A DNA stretch of 64,000 nt from Marinobacter litoralis (GCF_003336705.1 NZ_QMDL01000003.1:248211-312210), one strand, 5' to 3'. Counted from the stretch's first letter, positions 18,468 to 27,690 are shown. The notes: generated by a model from the letters alone, not told the origin. Numbers and translations are program-made.

Positions 18468-18483
18468 GGGTCAGCTCACTTTA

Positions 18484-20304
18484 TCAGTGGAGATCATAAC
18501 GCACAGTCAGCATGCCAGTGCGGCCAGCCGCGATGTAGTTCTGAGTAGCGGACTTGCGAGCCGTCGAGTATTCCTTATCCAATACGTTTGCCAAGGTAAG
18601 ACGCGTGCTCCAGCCGGGCGCAAAATGCCAACCAGCCCGCAGGTCTAAGGTCGCGAAGCCCGGCAGCTCATTCTTGTTGGCCGCATCATCATAGCGATCG
18701 CCTTCAGCAATCACTGATCCACCAAACACAAAGTTGCCAACCGATTTATCCAAATCAATACGGGCAGTCTGCTTCGTAAGGCGCCGCAGCTGATTACCAG
18801 TTTCACGATCTTCTGGGTCCATATAAGTCAGTGCGATAGACGTTCGCCAACCATCGAACTCATAGCCGCCGGAAACTTCTGTACCCCGGATACGCGCTTC
18901 ATTAACGTTAACCGGTGTATCGACACCACCAATCTGTCCAGAAGCAATCAGGTCATCAATATCCATTTGATACACTGCCAGATCCCAGAACCAGCGGTCA
19001 TAGTTTCCGCTGGCACCTAGTTCGTAATTTTCTGATTTCTCAGGTTTCAGATTTGGGTTGCCCTGATAATTAAAAGACAATGGCCAATACAAGTCATTGA
19101 ACGTAGGTGCCCGGAAAGCAGTTCCGTAGCTGGCACGAACACGGTGGGAACGATCAAAGCTGTAACCAACTGCCAAGCCACCAGTTTCTTTGGTGCCATA
19201 TGCTTCGTTATCATCACTGCGCAGACTCAGCTGGGTATCAACGGGGCCAAAGTTCAAGCGCAGCTGGCCGAACACAGCAGTGTTGGTGCGACTGGTTTCA
19301 GAGTAGTCTTGAGTACTGTTTACTTCATCTTGTTGCAGCTCAGTGCCGACAACTAACTCGTGGACACTATACGAAAAAGTATTTTCCCAGCGGGCTTGTC
19401 GTAACCGTGTGTTGTAAGTGGAGTCACCCCAACTGGCATATGTATCCGTTTCGTCCCTCGACTCTGAAAACTGAACCCCCGTTTTCCAATAGTCGTTCAG
19501 GGGCGTCATCAGGCCGAAGCCGAAGGTGCGTACCATGTAGTCAATATTACCGCCCTCGTATTCTGTATTACCCTCCGACTGAAGCATCACGACATTCGCC
19601 TGACCGCCATTATCGAAGTCATGCACGACCCGCCCAAGTCCGGCTGTATTACGAAATCCCTTGTCCTCTCCATCTTCAACGATTGCAGTACCGTCAGTTT
19701 CCTTATGCAAACCACTGAGGCTAACGCGGGTATTGCCAGCAGAACCTGAGATACCGGCACTTACCTTTTGGGTATCAAAGTTTCCGGCACCGGCCTCAAC
19801 CCAGCCGCGTTGCCCGTATTTTGGATCCAGGGTGAAAGCCTGGACCACCCCCCCCATAGCATCTGCACCATAGAGTGAACTGCGCGGACCACGAACAATT
19901 TCTGTACGCTGAATGAGCTCGGTAGGAAAATATTGCCAAGAAGCACCACCACTAGTCGCTGAGTGCATTTTTACACCATCGACAAGAAATACAGTTCCTG
20001 CATTACGGACGCCACGAACATTCACGCTCGTTGATTTTCCGAAAGAACCGTTACCAACTACGTTAATGCCAGGCTGACTGCGCAAAAGCTCAGAAAAATC
20101 AGCCGGTGCTTTGGAGCGAATCTCTTCTTCCGTTATAACGGTAACAGATGACAGGCTCTCTCCAACTGTTTTAGGGCCATAGGTCCCGGTAACAACAATA
20201 ACGTTTAAAGGCTCTTCCTGAGCATCCTGCGCAACAGCAATGGAAAGGGGGCTAAAGGCGAAAGGGATCACCAGAGTTCTGGCAAACATGCGGGAGAATT
20301 TCAT
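18484..20304 (-). CDS. btuB: TonB-dependent corrinoid receptor
   Basis: An outer-membrane TonB-dependent receptor of about 606 residues. A signal peptide (MKFSRMFARTLVIPFAFSPLSIAVAQ) precedes a TonB box (LNVIVVTG), a plug domain (FSELLRSQPGINVVGNG, SVNVRGVRNAGTVFLVDGV, RGPRSSLYGADAMGGVV) and a 22-strand-type barrel ending in a C-terminal aromatic-rich strand (GMLTVRYDLH). The ATG at 20304 has a GAGTGAG ribosome-binding site; a GTG at 20313 in the same frame is an alternative. The cobalamin riboswitch directly upstream supports a vitamin B12 or cobinamide substrate. It is the first gene of the long btu-cob unit and depends on a TonB-ExbBD system such as the one at 45.2-47.5 kb. Confidence 0.92.
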   Translation of the reverse strand: MKFSRMFARTLVIPFAFSPLSIAVAQDAQEEPLNVIVVTGTYGPKTVGESLSSVTVITEEEIRSKAPADFSELLRSQPGINVVGNGSFGKSTSVNVRGVRNAGTVFLVDGVKMHSATSGGASWQYFPTELIQRTEIVRGPRSSLYGADAMGGVVQAFTLDPKYGQRGWVEAGAGNFDTQKVSAGISGSAGNTRVSLSGLHKETDGTAIVEDGEDKGFRNTAGLGRVVHDFDNGGQANVVMLQSEGNTEYEGGNIDYMVRTFGFGLMTPLNDYWKTGVQFSESRDETDTYASWGDSTYNTRLRQARWENTFSYSVHELVVGTELQQDEVNSTQDYSETSRTNTAVFGQLRLNFGPVDTQLSLRSDDNEAYGTKETGGLAVGYSFDRSHRVRASYGTAFRAPTFNDLYWPLSFNYQGNPNLKPEKSENYELGASGNYDRWFWDLAVYQMDIDDLIASGQIGGVDTPVNVNEARIRGTEVSGGYEFDGWRTSIALTYMDPEDRETGNQLRRLTKQTARIDLDKSVGNFVFGGSVIAEGDRYDDAANKNELPGFATLDLRAGWHFAPGWSTRLTLANVLDKEYSTARKSATQNYIAAGRTGMLTVRYDLH

Positions 20305-20324
20305 TGAGCTCACTCAAAGTCACA

Positions 20325-20342
20325 CCATACGCACCCGTATGG
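20325..20342 (-). promoter_or_regulatory. Hairpin just upstream of the btuB ribosome-binding site
   Basis: A perfect 7-base inverted repeat, CCATACG (20325-20331) and CGTATGG (20336-20342), encloses a 4-base loop and ends about 20 bases before the btuB start. It lies between the riboswitch and the gene, so it may belong to the expression platform, for example as a competitor for ribosome access. There is no U-tract after it. Confidence 0.35.
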
Positions 20343-20398
20343 CTGATTAATAACATGCTGCAAAGGGAGGAGGTACTGGCTAAAGGCGAGATTAACGC

Positions 20399-20446
20399 AT
20401 TAAAAGGGTGGGGAAATTCCGTGAGATAGTCCGGTGTTTACCCACC
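20399..20446 (-). terminator. Possible riboswitch expression-platform terminator
   Basis: On the minus strand GGTGGG (20446-20441) can pair with CCCACC (20412-20407), and the second arm is followed by CTTTTAAT. It is 29 bases downstream of the riboswitch P1 stem and upstream of btuB, the right place for a conditional terminator. The 28-base loop and the short U-run make it weak; cobalamin riboswitches in gammaproteobacteria often act on translation instead. Confidence 0.3.
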
Positions 20447-20474
20447 GCAACTGCCCTCCGCAGCGTTCGGTGTA

Positions 20475-20658
20475 TTTGTAGGCCGGTCTCCGGACTCATG
20501 AGCTATTCTGACCGGCATAAGCCTTCCCATGCATGTGCACAGTGGCATCCGTCTTTGCCGTTCACTCATTTACCGTTGCGGGGGCAGTGCCGGACTTTAA
20601 CCGGCTTCCCGTTTCACTGATCTGACAATGATGATTTTGCCATAGCAGCACCTACAAA
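20475..20658 (-). ncRNA. Cobalamin riboswitch
   Basis: The minus strand shows the full cobalamin aptamer. P1 is formed by TTTGTAGG (20658-20651) and CCTACAAA (20482-20475), a perfect 8-bp match. Between them, in order, are the conserved GAAACGGGAA segment, AAGTCCGGCACTGCCCCCGC, the B12 box GCCACTG (20546-20540), a GGGAAGGC segment, GGTCAGA, and the closing AGTCCGGAGACCGGCC. The aptamer sits 170 bases upstream of btuB and reads toward it. Adenosylcobalamin binding normally lowers expression of the downstream genes. All genes from btuB to bluB run the same way with gaps of 36 bases or less, so it probably governs uptake and synthesis together. Confidence 0.95.
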
Positions 20659-20699
20659 CGCGGGGCAAGGCTAACAATGCGTTAATGTCTGGTCAATGA

Positions 20700-21743
20700 C
20701 TAATCACTAGTCGCGACCTCCAATGCTGCTTCAAGCCGTCGCCACTGCCCTTCATCTGCCGCCAACCCAAACCGCAACATACGGGGGGCATCAAAAGCTC
20801 TGACGAGCACCCCCTGTGCAGCAAGCCTGTCCGCCAACAGCAGAGAATCGTCAGTTCTGACGGTCTGAAACAGTGCTGTGCCGCCGAGTAATGCTAGCCC
20901 TGCAGCGCCCAAAATATCCGACAATTTCTTAGCCTCCCGCTGCAAGCGAACGCGATTCTTGTCTTGCCACTCGGTATCCACCAGCGCCCGCGCCTTAATA
21001 TAGCGAGCGGGGCCGCCAAGAGCCCAAGGGCCGAGCACCCTCTGCAACGGTTCAGCTATGGAGGGATCGCAGAGCAAAGAACCTGCGCGTACGCCTGCTA
21101 GGCCATAAAATTTACCTAACGAGCGTAGTATCGTCAGTCCCGGCAAACCTGCATCGGAACAAACACTGAATTCTGGCGTAGTGTCCATAAACGCCTCATC
21201 CACAACCAACCACCCACCATTCCGCTGCAGCCTCTCCCGCCAAGCCAACAATCGTTCAGGCAACAGCACTTGGCCGGTAGGATTATTCGGATTAATCCAA
21301 ACCACCACATCCACCGAATCCAGCCAGTCCAGATCATCCGCCAGCGCCTGTTCAGCGGAAATACCCACCACGTCAAAACCGGCCCGGTGCCAGGCATGAC
21401 CGTGTTCCCGGTAACCCGGCATGGGTACCGCCACTTGGCCAAGGCCATGCAGGCGCGTACGAACTGCCGGCAAAGCCATAATGGCTTGCTGGCTGCCAGC
21501 AACGGGCAGACAGGCCGCATCGGCCGGTGCGCCAGCCCAGTTACGGATGATGTCTTCCAACCCGTCATCCGGCTCGGGCAGGCGTTGCCATACCTCCATT
21601 GGGATCACAGGAACCGGGTAGGGCACGGGGTTAATACCCGTAGAAAGATCAAGCCACTGCTCTCGGGGGATCCCCCATTTCCGCACCGCGGCTTCCAGCC
21701 TGCCGCCGTGTTCTGGACTCTCAGAAGAACAAAACGGAATCAC
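20700..21743 (-). CDS. cobC: L-threonine-O-3-phosphate decarboxylase (PLP-dependent)
   Basis: A 347-residue fold-type I PLP enzyme of the histidinol-phosphate aminotransferase family; it makes (R)-1-amino-2-propanol phosphate, the linker of the nucleotide loop (CobC in Pseudomonas naming, CobD in Salmonella). EHGGRLEAAVRKWGIP and DLSTGINPVPYP at the N-terminus are characteristic. WINPNNPTGQ and VVDEAFMD follow, and the PLP lysine is in LRSLGKFYGLAGVRAG. The GTG at 21743 is preferred: it overlaps the cbiB stop (GTGA) and has GGAGG six bases upstream, whereas the ATG at 21797 has no support. It is the downstream partner of cbiB. Confidence 0.92.
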   Translation of the reverse strand: MIPFCSSESPEHGGRLEAAVRKWGIPREQWLDLSTGINPVPYPVPVIPMEVWQRLPEPDDGLEDIIRNWAGAPADAACLPVAGSQQAIMALPAVRTRLHGLGQVAVPMPGYREHGHAWHRAGFDVVGISAEQALADDLDWLDSVDVVVWINPNNPTGQVLLPERLLAWRERLQRNGGWLVVDEAFMDTTPEFSVCSDAGLPGLTILRSLGKFYGLAGVRAGSLLCDPSIAEPLQRVLGPWALGGPARYIKARALVDTEWQDKNRVRLQREAKKLSDILGAAGLALLGGTALFQTVRTDDSLLLADRLAAQGVLVRAFDAPRMLRFGLAADEGQWRRLEAALEVATSD

Positions 21744-22690
21744 CCTGCACCTCCGGCCCAGAAACCGAGCGCGAACACCACCAAGACGATCAACCACAGG
21801 CCGACGCCGCGCTGTACCAGCGCAATCGCGCCGTCCACCGTATGAGCGGTTGCTTCTGGGCCGCAGCCCAACTGTGGCCGTTGTTTAATTCCGCTGGCGT
21901 AGGGCGCAGGGCCACCCAGCGAAACGGCCAGCGCTCCGGCCCCGGCCGCCATCACAGGGCCGGCATTGGGGCTATCCCATGTTTTGGCCTGACTAAACCA
22001 ACACTTCATAGCCACCCGAGTGTTTCCCACCAACGCGTAGGTCAGCGCCGTCAATCGGGCCGGCAACCAGTTCATAAGGTCATCCAAGCGAGCGGCAAAG
22101 CGTCCGAAATACAGGTAGCGTTCATTACGGTAGCCCCACATGGCATCCAGCGTATTCACCATGCGATGCAAAACCACCCCCGGCAAACCCGCTACCAGGA
22201 ACCAGAACAAACTGGCAAAGACTGCATCCGCACCGTTCTCCAGCATGGACTCGGCAGCGGCTGCGGCCACACCACTGTCAGAAAGCGATTCGGCATCCCG
22301 GCTGACAATGCGCCCAACGGCTTCACGAGCTTGCTCACCGTTTCCTTGCAGCAAAGCGTCCGATACCGCCTTGCCATGCTCAGCCAAGCCACGCAGCGCA
22401 ATGGCCAGCCACACTACAATCGCGTGCACCAACAACGCCGCCCAGCCATTCAACAGCGTCTGCAAAACCACCGCGACGGCAACCATTGGCGCCATCACCA
22501 GCACCGCGGCGAGTCCACCAGAAATCAGGCTGCGGCACGCTTGTTGCGGCTGACGGTTAAAGCGCGCTTCAAACCAGGCAACCACATGGCCGAAGCCTAC
22601 CAACGGGTGCCAGCGACGCGGCTCTCCCACCAAAGCATCCAGCAAAACCGCGACACAGCATACGGCAACCGAGATCGAAAACGCTTCCAA
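21740..22690 (-). CDS. cbiB: Adenosylcobinamide-phosphate synthase
   Basis: A membrane enzyme of about 316 residues that attaches aminopropanol (phosphate) to adenosylcobyric acid (CbiB, called CobD in Pseudomonas). Family segments are LLDALVGEPRRWHPLVGFG, VSRDAESLSDSGVAAAAAESMLENGADAVFASLFWF and NTLDAMWGYRNERYLYFG. The start is not ATG: TTG at 22690 lies 8 bases after AGGAGG, and a second TTG at 22696 lies too close to the same ribosome-binding site. The end overlaps the cobC start by 4 bases. The pair forms its own minus-strand unit upstream of the riboswitch. Confidence 0.92.
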   Translation of the reverse strand: MEAFSISVAVCCVAVLLDALVGEPRRWHPLVGFGHVVAWFEARFNRQPQQACRSLISGGLAAVLVMAPMVAVAVVLQTLLNGWAALLVHAIVVWLAIALRGLAEHGKAVSDALLQGNGEQAREAVGRIVSRDAESLSDSGVAAAAAESMLENGADAVFASLFWFLVAGLPGVVLHRMVNTLDAMWGYRNERYLYFGRFAARLDDLMNWLPARLTALTYALVGNTRVAMKCWFSQAKTWDSPNAGPVMAAGAGALAVSLGGPAPYASGIKQRPQLGCGPEATAHTVDGAIALVQRGVGLWLIVLVVFALGFWAGGAG

Positions 22691-22799
22691 AACCAAACCC
22701 TCCTACGAATGCCGGCAAGTCTACCCGACCGGCACCTCTCCTTGACACTATTCCGCCACAGATAGACCATCCCCACTTTCTGTTCACAAGGAACACGCC

Positions 22800-23858
22800 A
22801 TGCCTCTGCCCCAAAGCTGGCTTCAGCAGCCCCCCACGCCTTCCCAAGCGCATTCCGAGCTTGCCTTGGCTCGTCAGCAAGTGCTCACCAAGCCCCCCGG
22901 CTCGTTGGGGAAACTGGAGCAGGTTGCTATTACGCTTGCAGGCCTGTCGGGTAGCGAAACGCCGGCCGTTGATCCGGTTCGTATGGTTATTTTCGCGGGT
23001 GATCACGGTGTCTGCGCCGAAGGCGTATCCGCTTTTCCACAGGCTGTCACCGCGCAAATGATTGCCAATTTTGCCCATGGCGGCGCTGCCATCAGCGTCA
23101 TGGCGAAGGAACTAAACGCCAGTCTGGAAGTGGTGAATTTGGGCACTGTCGGAGAAGTACCCGAGCTACCCGGTGTCATTGACCAGGTCATCGCACCCTC
23201 CACAGCCAATATGGCGCACACCTTCGCCATGACTCGCGAACAGGTCGAAGCGGCGCTGACCAGCGGAGATAACGCTGCCGAGCGAGCCAAAACGGCGGGC
23301 TGCCGATTATTTATCGGTGGCGACATGGGCATTGGCAACACCACCAGCGCCTCGGCCATTGCCTGTGCGCTCTTGGGCCACAGCCCCCAGCAGTTGGTCG
23401 GGCCGGGCACCGGTCTAAACGCGGAAGGTGTATCTCGAAAAGCCGCAGTGGTTGAGCAAGCCTTGGCTCGCCACGGTGACAGCAAAGACCCACTGACCGT
23501 ACTGGCCTCATTAGGCGGGTTCGAACTTGCTGGTCTAGTCGGTGCCATTATGGGCAGTGCCGCCCGGGGCATTCCGGTGCTTGTAGATGGTTTTATCGTC
23601 TCGGCCGCCGCATTGATTGCCGTGCACCAGCAACCGGGCGTGCGAGACTGGCTGCTGTTCGCCCACCGCTCAGCGGAACCCGGCCACAACGCGGTGTTGG
23701 AAGCGTTGGAAGCTTCGCCCTTGCTGGATCTCGGCATGCGCTTGGGTGAGGGCAGCGGCGCGGCTGTGGCGGTGCCTTTGCTTCGTTCGGCCTGTGCTTT
23801 GCACAATCATATGGCAAGCTTTGCAGATGCCAACATCAGCGGAAAATCAGAAGAGTAA
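22800..23858 (+). CDS. cobT: Nicotinate-nucleotide--DMB phosphoribosyltransferase
   Basis: A 352-residue CobT that transfers phosphoribose from nicotinate mononucleotide to 5,6-dimethylbenzimidazole, giving alpha-ribazole phosphate. Diagnostic segments are [52 protein letters not shown], and AHRSAEPGH with the catalytic Glu region near the C-terminus ([12 protein letters not shown]). AAGGA lies upstream of the start. It works with BluB and with the phosphatase gene that follows after 6 bases. It diverges from cbiB across about 110 bases that contain a consensus TTGACA at 22742. Confidence 0.95.
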   Translation: MPLPQSWLQQPPTPSQAHSELALARQQVLTKPPGSLGKLEQVAITLAGLSGSETPAVDPVRMVIFAGDHGVCAEGVSAFPQAVTAQMIANFAHGGAAISVMAKELNASLEVVNLGTVGEVPELPGVIDQVIAPSTANMAHTFAMTREQVEAALTSGDNAAERAKTAGCRLFIGGDMGIGNTTSASAIACALLGHSPQQLVGPGTGLNAEGVSRKAAVVEQALARHGDSKDPLTVLASLGGFELAGLVGAIMGSAARGIPVLVDGFIVSAAALIAVHQQPGVRDWLLFAHRSAEPGHNAVLEALEASPLLDLGMRLGEGSGAAVAVPLLRSACALHNHMASFADANISGKSEE

Positions 23859-23864
23859 AACACC

Positions 23865-24461
23865 ATGACCACCATTCTCGACCTGATCCGCCATGGTGAA
23901 CCCGAAGGCGGCCCCATGTTCCGGGGCAGCAAGGATGACCCGTTAAGCGAGCAAGGCTGGCAGCAAATGCAAGCTGCCATCGCCAGCACCGACCACTGGG
24001 ACGCCATTGTCAGCTCCCCCATGGCGCGCTGCCAACGGTTTGCCGAAACGCTTTCCGAGCAACGCAGCATTCCGCTGCACATCGAACACGAGCTGCGGGA
24101 AATCGGCTTTGGCGAGTGGGAAGGGCTGACGGCTGAACAAGTCGAAGAAGCTTACGGTGATCGTCTGAACCGCTTCTGGCAGGACCCTATCAACTTCATC
24201 CCACCCGGCGGTGAACCGGTGCCCGACTTTTATGACCGCGTTATCCACAGCATCCATCACTGGCAGGACAAGCTGTCCGGGCAAAAGGTGCTGGTGGTCT
24301 GCCATGGCGGTGTTATCCGAATGGCACTGGCAGACGTATTGGGCATACCGCTTGAAAAATCGTTCACCGGCTTTGCCGTGCCTTACGCCTGCCGCAGCCG
24401 TATTCAGATCGACCAGTCTGAATTTGGTCTGTTTCGCAGCGTGATCAGCCACCAGCCCTAA
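23865..24461 (+). CDS. cobC: Alpha-ribazole-5'-phosphate phosphatase, histidine phosphatase family
   Basis: A 198-residue histidine-phosphatase-family protein. The phospho-acceptor motif is LIRHGEPEGG near residue 8, the second Arg is in SSPMARCQRFAETL, the acid is in EIGFGEWEGLTAEQVEE, and the second His is in LVVCHGGVIRMAL. Its place 6 bases after cobT supports removal of the 5'-phosphate from alpha-ribazole phosphate (Salmonella CobC). The family is broad, so the assignment relies on context. Confidence 0.85.
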   Translation: MTTILDLIRHGEPEGGPMFRGSKDDPLSEQGWQQMQAAIASTDHWDAIVSSPMARCQRFAETLSEQRSIPLHIEHELREIGFGEWEGLTAEQVEEAYGDRLNRFWQDPINFIPPGGEPVPDFYDRVIHSIHHWQDKLSGQKVLVVCHGGVIRMALADVLGIPLEKSFTGFAVPYACRSRIQIDQSEFGLFRSVISHQP

Positions 24462-24472
24462 ACGCTATGCTT

Positions 24473-25000
24473 TTAAGCACCCTTGAGCACGAGCGGCAGG
24501 CCAGCGACTGACATAACCACCTCATCACAGCGCTGGGCCAGCGCCTGATTCAACCAGCCCAGCTCATCCGCAAAGCGTCGGGTGAGCGGGTCCATACCGA
24601 TGGTGCCCAGCCCCACCTCATTGGTGACCACCACCACCGAGCCGGAATAGTGCTCTACCGCGTTAAGAAACGCCTCCCGCTCCCGAGCAAAGACCTCGTC
24701 GCCAGCAAACAGCAAATTGCTCACCCATAAGCTCATGCAATCAATGAGCAACAGAGGGGGGTTAGCCGTTTCGGTCTGAGCGTCCTTAAGCACCTTGGCC
24801 AACTGCAACGGCTCTTCCACCAGCCCCCAGCGGGTTGGTCGTTGCTCCTGATGCCGGGTAATGCGCTGCGCCATCTCGTCATCACCCGCGGTGGCGGTTG
24901 CGACATACACCACCGGCTCTCCAGCCGCTTGCGCTCGCTGCTCTGCCATCGCGGTTTTGCCGGAACGAATACCACCGATCACCAGCAACTTGTTAGCCAT
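24473..25000 (-). CDS. cobU: Adenosylcobinamide kinase / cobinamide-phosphate guanylyltransferase
   Basis: A 175-residue bifunctional CobU/CobP, which phosphorylates adenosylcobinamide and then adds GMP. The P-loop is GGIRSGKTAMAEQRA at the N-terminus. YVATATAGDDEMAQRI holds the family's guanylyl-acceptor region, although the His shown to carry GMP in Salmonella must be one of the nearby RITRHQEQRP residues. VVVTNEVGLGTI and RRFADELGWLNQALA complete the family pattern. The ATG at 25000 has AGGAGG 7 bases upstream; the longer frame to 25123 lacks support. It converges on the cobC phosphatase gene and is probably a single-gene unit. Confidence 0.93.
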   Translation of the reverse strand: MANKLLVIGGIRSGKTAMAEQRAQAAGEPVVYVATATAGDDEMAQRITRHQEQRPTRWGLVEEPLQLAKVLKDAQTETANPPLLLIDCMSLWVSNLLFAGDEVFAREREAFLNAVEHYSGSVVVVTNEVGLGTIGMDPLTRRFADELGWLNQALAQRCDEVVMSVAGLPLVLKGA

Positions 25001-25100
25001 GCCAAGCCTCCTGAAGGCCCATAAGTAAGTGCGCAAAGGTACACCAAAAAAATGCACAACTGCTATAGTTTGGCGAGTATACGCACTAGCTGGAGATAGC

Positions 25101-26975
25101 ATGCAGGCCGAACTGCTGGACATTCAAAATCACATTACCCAACACGCTCCCTTTGATGAAATGTCCGATGAACTGCTGGACAAAATCGTCACCAACATCG
25201 AGGTGGTCTACGTTCGGGCCGGCACACAGATCGTCGAGCTTGGCCATCAAGCGGATAGTTTGCACTACGTTCGCAGCGGCGCCGTTGAGATCTATCGGCG
25301 CTCAGGCGAGCTATACAGCCGGGTTGGTGAAGGCGAGATCTTCGGCCAGTTCGGTTTGATGATGAACAAGAAGGTGCGCTTCCCGGTCAAAGCCATAGAA
25401 GACAGCCTCATCTACAAAATCCCCGATCATGTCTTTCACTATCTTTGGGAGCATGACGACAACTTCGCCGATTTTGTTGAAATCGAAGACCGCAGTCGCT
25501 TACGTTCCGCCGTTTCCCGGCGGGAAAAATCAAACCAGCTTATGACAGCGAAGGTGACCCGGCTGATTTCCCGCTCGCTGGTGTGCGCTCCCACGACCGT
25601 GCGTTTGCAGGAAGCGGCGCGAATCATGACCGACAACGGCGTGTCGTCTTTGCCACTGATGGATGAAAGCGGCGACTCGCCGAAATTGGTGGGCATCATT
25701 ACCGATCGGGATCTGCGCACCCGGGCCGTAAACCATGCCTTAGCCTCTGAAACCCCGGTCAGTGAGATCATGACCGAAGGGTTAATTACCATCAGTAGCC
25801 GCGCCTTTATCTTCGAAGCCATGCTGACCATGCTGCACAACAACGTGCATCACCTGCCCGTGATGGACGGTAACGAAGTGCGCGGCGTTATCGCACTGTC
25901 GGACATCATCAAATACGAAAGCCAGAGCAGCATCTATCTGGTCAGCAACATCTTCCGCCAGCAAAATGTGAAGGGCCTGAAGAAAATCAGTGTGGACGTA
26001 CGCGACAGTTTCGTGCGCATGGTCAACGAAGATGCTAACTCCCACATGGTGGGCAGCGCCATGGCCGGTATTGGCCGCAGTTTCAGCCAGCGCCTGCTGG
26101 AACTTGCGGAAGAAAAGCTCGGGCCACCACCCGTTCCCTACTGCTTCATGGCACTCGGCTCTATGGCTCGGGATGAGCAACTGGTGGTCACCGATCAAGA
26201 TAATGCTCTGATCCTGGATGACAGCTTTGTTCCGGAAGAGCACGACGAGTATTTTCTGGCGATGGCCAAGTTTGTCTCAGACGGTTTGGCAGAATGTGGC
26301 TACACCTACTGCACCGGCGACATCATGGCTACCAACCCCAAATGGCGCCAACCCCTGCGCGTCTGGAAAAAGTACTTTACGGACTGGATCGAAAACCCCA
26401 ACGGCCAGACCCTGCTCAACAGCAACATTTTCTTCGACCTGGATGGCATTCACGGTGAAACCGGTTTCGCCGAACAGTTGAAAACTCTGGTCGCCAACAA
26501 AGCCTCCAGCAGCCAGCGCTTCCTGACATTGATGGCACGCAACGCGCTGAACCGGACACCGCCACTGGGCTTCTTCCGCACCTTCGTTCTGGAAGAAGAC
26601 GGCAAGCATCAAAAATCCTTCAACCTGAAACGGCGCGGCACCGCGCCTCTGTCAGACCTGATCCGTGTACACGCACTGGCCTGCGGTTCGCGCTCACAGA
26701 ACTCGTTTGAGCGCTTGAAAGACATCGCCAACACCAAACTGCTGGTCGACGACGATGCCGGCAACCTGCGTGATGCCCTGGAGTTTATATCCATTGTCCG
26801 GGTTCGCCATCAGGCCTTAGCCATCGAAGAGGGCCGTGAACCGGACAACAACGTGCGTCCCGAAGACTTGTCACCTTTCGAACGAAGCCACCTGAAAGAC
26901 GCCTTTCAGATTGTCAGCAATGCTCAGAGATTCCTGAGATTCCGCTACAACGCAGGGACAGTCAGGAATGCCTAG
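25101..26975 (+). CDS. cNMP-binding / CBS / DUF294 nucleotidyltransferase-like protein
   Basis: A 624-residue soluble regulatory protein. A cyclic-nucleotide-binding-like domain fills about residues 15-130 (YVRSGAVEIYRRSGELYSRVGEGEIFGQFG). A CBS pair follows at about 155-280 (DNGVSSLPLMDE, HNNVHHLPVMDG). Then comes a DUF294 nucleotidyltransferase-like domain with GSMARDEQLVVTDQDNALIL near residue 355, which keeps the G-S and paired Asp motif, and a DUF294 C-terminal region. Similar proteins resemble GlnD in layout and are found next to DnaQ-like exonucleases, as here: the next gene overlaps by 8 bases. The start at 25101 follows a TGGAGA site. The biochemical role is unknown. Confidence 0.85.
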   Translation: MQAELLDIQNHITQHAPFDEMSDELLDKIVTNIEVVYVRAGTQIVELGHQADSLHYVRSGAVEIYRRSGELYSRVGEGEIFGQFGLMMNKKVRFPVKAIEDSLIYKIPDHVFHYLWEHDDNFADFVEIEDRSRLRSAVSRREKSNQLMTAKVTRLISRSLVCAPTTVRLQEAARIMTDNGVSSLPLMDESGDSPKLVGIITDRDLRTRAVNHALASETPVSEIMTEGLITISSRAFIFEAMLTMLHNNVHHLPVMDGNEVRGVIALSDIIKYESQSSIYLVSNIFRQQNVKGLKKISVDVRDSFVRMVNEDANSHMVGSAMAGIGRSFSQRLLELAEEKLGPPPVPYCFMALGSMARDEQLVVTDQDNALILDDSFVPEEHDEYFLAMAKFVSDGLAECGYTYCTGDIMATNPKWRQPLRVWKKYFTDWIENPNGQTLLNSNIFFDLDGIHGETGFAEQLKTLVANKASSSQRFLTLMARNALNRTPPLGFFRTFVLEEDGKHQKSFNLKRRGTAPLSDLIRVHALACGSRSQNSFERLKDIANTKLLVDDDAGNLRDALEFISIVRVRHQALAIEEGREPDNNVRPEDLSPFERSHLKDAFQIVSNAQRFLRFRYNAGTVRNA

Positions 26976-27690
26976 TAACATCAAGAGCCGAAACAGCAAA
27001 CAAAACTGGCCGGAAAACTATCGTACACAGGCAACAAAGGCCGTTGATCCGAGGATCCGTGCCTTTTACGAAGCCGGCTGTCCCAACCCGGAGACGCCGA
27101 TCAAAGACGTGACGCTGCTGGCGCTGGATTTCGAAACCACCGGACTGGATGTTACCCAGAACTCAATCGTGAGTATCGGCCTGGTTCCGTTTACCCTGCA
27201 AGGTATCCAGCTTGGCAAAGCATGGCATCAGATTGTGCGCCCGAAACTGCCGTTGCATCAGGAGTCGGTCACCATTCACGGCATCACCCACGCGGAGGTT
27301 CAGGACGCACCGGATCTGGAAGAAGTGCTCGACCCTCTGTTCGAACACCTGACCGGGCGAATACCGGTGGTACATTACCGCAACATCGAACGGCCGTTCC
27401 TCAATACTGCCCTGCAGTGGCGCTTGAACGAACAGCTTCGTTTCCCGGTCATCGACACCATGGCCATCGAAGCCTACCTGCATCCTCGGCGTCGCCCTTC
27501 GCGCTGGCAGCAACTCGTGGGTAAGAAGCCCACATCAATCCGCCTGCCCGACAGTCGCACCCGATATGGTTTACCCCACTATGCCGGTCACAACGCCCTG
27601 ATCGATGCCATTGCGACGGCCGAATTGTTGCAGGCGCAAATTGCCCATCATTTCAGCCCGGACACCCCCATCGGTGATCTGTGGGTATAG
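26968..27690 (+). CDS. DnaQ-like 3'-5' exonuclease
   Basis: A 240-residue DEDD-family exonuclease. Exo I is LALDFETTGLD near residue 50, a middle Asp region follows around VVHYRNIERPFLNTAL, and the Exo III segment is HYAGHNALIDAIATAELL, giving the DEDDh-like His-x4-Asp spacing. It resembles the epsilon proofreading subunit but lacks the polymerase-binding tail, and it carries an extra basic N-terminal 40 residues. It overlaps the DUF294 gene by 8 bases, so both are translated from one mRNA. DNA versus RNA substrate is not decidable. Confidence 0.85.
   Translation: MPSNIKSRNSKQNWPENYRTQATKAVDPRIRAFYEAGCPNPETPIKDVTLLALDFETTGLDVTQNSIVSIGLVPFTLQGIQLGKAWHQIVRPKLPLHQESVTIHGITHAEVQDAPDLEEVLDPLFEHLTGRIPVVHYRNIERPFLNTALQWRLNEQLRFPVIDTMAIEAYLHPRRRPSRWQQLVGKKPTSIRLPDSRTRYGLPHYAGHNALIDAIATAELLQAQIAHHFSPDTPIGDLWV

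Noticed and set aside
21842-22765. 307-codon plus-strand open frame
   Set aside because: Antisense to cbiB; composition rich in His, Gln and Arg as expected from a shadow frame in GC-rich DNA.
22697-22799. Second cobalamin riboswitch between cbiB and cobT
   Set aside because: Only about 100 bases are available, and no B12 box (GCCACTG) or other aptamer segment is present on either strand; only a short TGCCGG/CCGGCA pairing and a TTGACA hexamer are seen.
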